Source: Leuconostoc gelidum subsp. gelidum KCTC 3527 (GTDB lineage Bacteria > Bacillota > Bacilli > Lactobacillales > Lactobacillaceae). Taken from it: a DNA stretch of 64,000 nt. Below are positions 63,573-64,000 of this stretch, in pieces. Position numbers and translations under genes: made by a program. The stretch spans positions 124,001 through 188,000 of the forward strand of contig NZ_AEMI01000016.1 in the NCBI RefSeq assembly GCF_000166715.1, in the 5' to 3' direction. The notes beneath the pieces are model-generated. The model saw only the letters and a list, made by a program, of their open reading frames with translations, did not search any database and was not told the DNA's origin. Position 1 is the stretch's first letter. Every line of letters starts with the position of its first letter.

Positions 63573-63983
63573 ATGTCTACCTATAATTCCGTTATAAATT
63601 ACTTGGAAAACATTATACAAACCAATCACATAACTCTAATTCATATATCTTGTTCATCATACGATCCAGATGTTGTCAATGCCCAAAAAAGAGCTATCAT
63701 TATTAATCGTAATTATCAGACACATTTTAGTTACCACTTTCGTCTAGCACATGAAATTGCTCATTTACTGACTGAAACAACACACACTTATAATTTCAGT
63801 CAACTTGCAAAATCAACCTCTGAAAAGAAAGCTAATTTAACTGGTATTAAAATATTAGCTGATTGTTACTTTTCCGATCATCAATCAAAAATAATGTGCT
63901 GGGAACGCCGATTTCAATTCATAGAAACATTTGGTTTAGGACAACTGACACACTTAGTGGAACATGTGTTAACACCCAAATAA
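63573..63983 (+). CDS. ImmA/IrrE-type metallopeptidase
   Basis: 136 residues. HEIAH zinc motif (LAHEIAHLLTE, ~59-69) with a downstream EKKANLTGIKILADC segment. Forms a repressor-protease pair with the XRE gene. No integrase or phage gene is visible before the window ends, so the element is partial here. Confidence 0.85.
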   Translation: MSTYNSVINYLENIIQTNHITLIHISCSSYDPDVVNAQKRAIIINRNYQTHFSYHFRLAHEIAHLLTETTHTYNFSQLAKSTSEKKANLTGIKILADCYFSDHQSKIMCWERRFQFIETFGLGQLTHLVEHVLTPK

Positions 63984-64000
63984 AAAGACAAAAATCATAT

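Overview
The window is a low-GC Firmicute chromosome segment. Gene content and order point to a Leuconostoc-like lactic acid bacterium: a pth-mfd-rqcP-divIC-tilS-hpt-ftsH-hslO-lysS block, PepC, a mannose-class PTS with DUF956, CIRCE-controlled groES-groEL, and cre-like boxes. The genus is inferred from gene content and style, not from a search.

Positions 1 to about 12,110 are the early/lysogeny arm of a temperate prophage whose structural half lies beyond the left edge. Read leftward on the minus strand from about 8,760: a small regulator, a BRO/ORF6C antirepressor, small proteins, replisome organizer, DnaC-like ATPase, RecT, DUF1351, HNH-type nuclease, RusA and regulators. Rightward on the plus strand: repressor, ImmA-type protease, a membrane-anchored Ser-rich protein (possible lysogenic-conversion gene) and a tyrosine integrase. 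The switch has two near-consensus promoters that face each other, each with an operator-like palindrome in its spacer. Several genes shorter than 60 codons with good ribosome sites lie between the larger ones.

Positions 12,230-21,640 hold transport and regulation genes: an ABC-LytTR-DUF3021 operon, an AzgA-type purine permease behind a purine-riboswitch-like leader with terminator, a frameshifted HTH gene, a split membrane/nucleotidyltransferase locus, and a BceAB-like ABC pair diverging from an HxlR regulator.

Positions 21,800-29,800 hold a large SIR2-domain protein (candidate anti-phage defence), a DUF2130 protein, an APC amino-acid permease, an MFS exporter behind a leader with a terminator, and a decayed surface-protein fragment. 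Three tRNAs (Thr-CGT and two Asn-GTT) follow.

Positions 30,280-45,500 are core genome: lysS, hslO (with no cysteine at all), ftsH, hpt, tilS, divIC, rqcP, mfd, pth, a CBS-domain protein, menA, a small unknown gene with an attenuator-like leader, and pepC.

Positions 45,450-49,330 look like an insertion between pepC and a convergent flavodoxin gene. A DHA2-type efflux pump, a MarR regulator, a chimeric ORF and a broken phosphopantetheinyl-transferase fragment sit between two ~120 bp direct repeats made of the 3' ends of pepC and the flavodoxin gene.

Positions 49,500-56,900 carry groEL/groES, a YitT protein and the mannose PTS (ManO-like, IID, IIC, IIAB) with two cre boxes, followed by manA. 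Positions 57,100-62,700 are a four-gene minus-strand operon: GT2-GtrA protein, BcsA-like processive synthase, polytopic membrane protein and secreted phage-tail-type lysozyme. It is a plausible synthase-dependent polysaccharide system. The right edge (62,800-63,983) is a second phage-type XRE / XRE-ImmA module.
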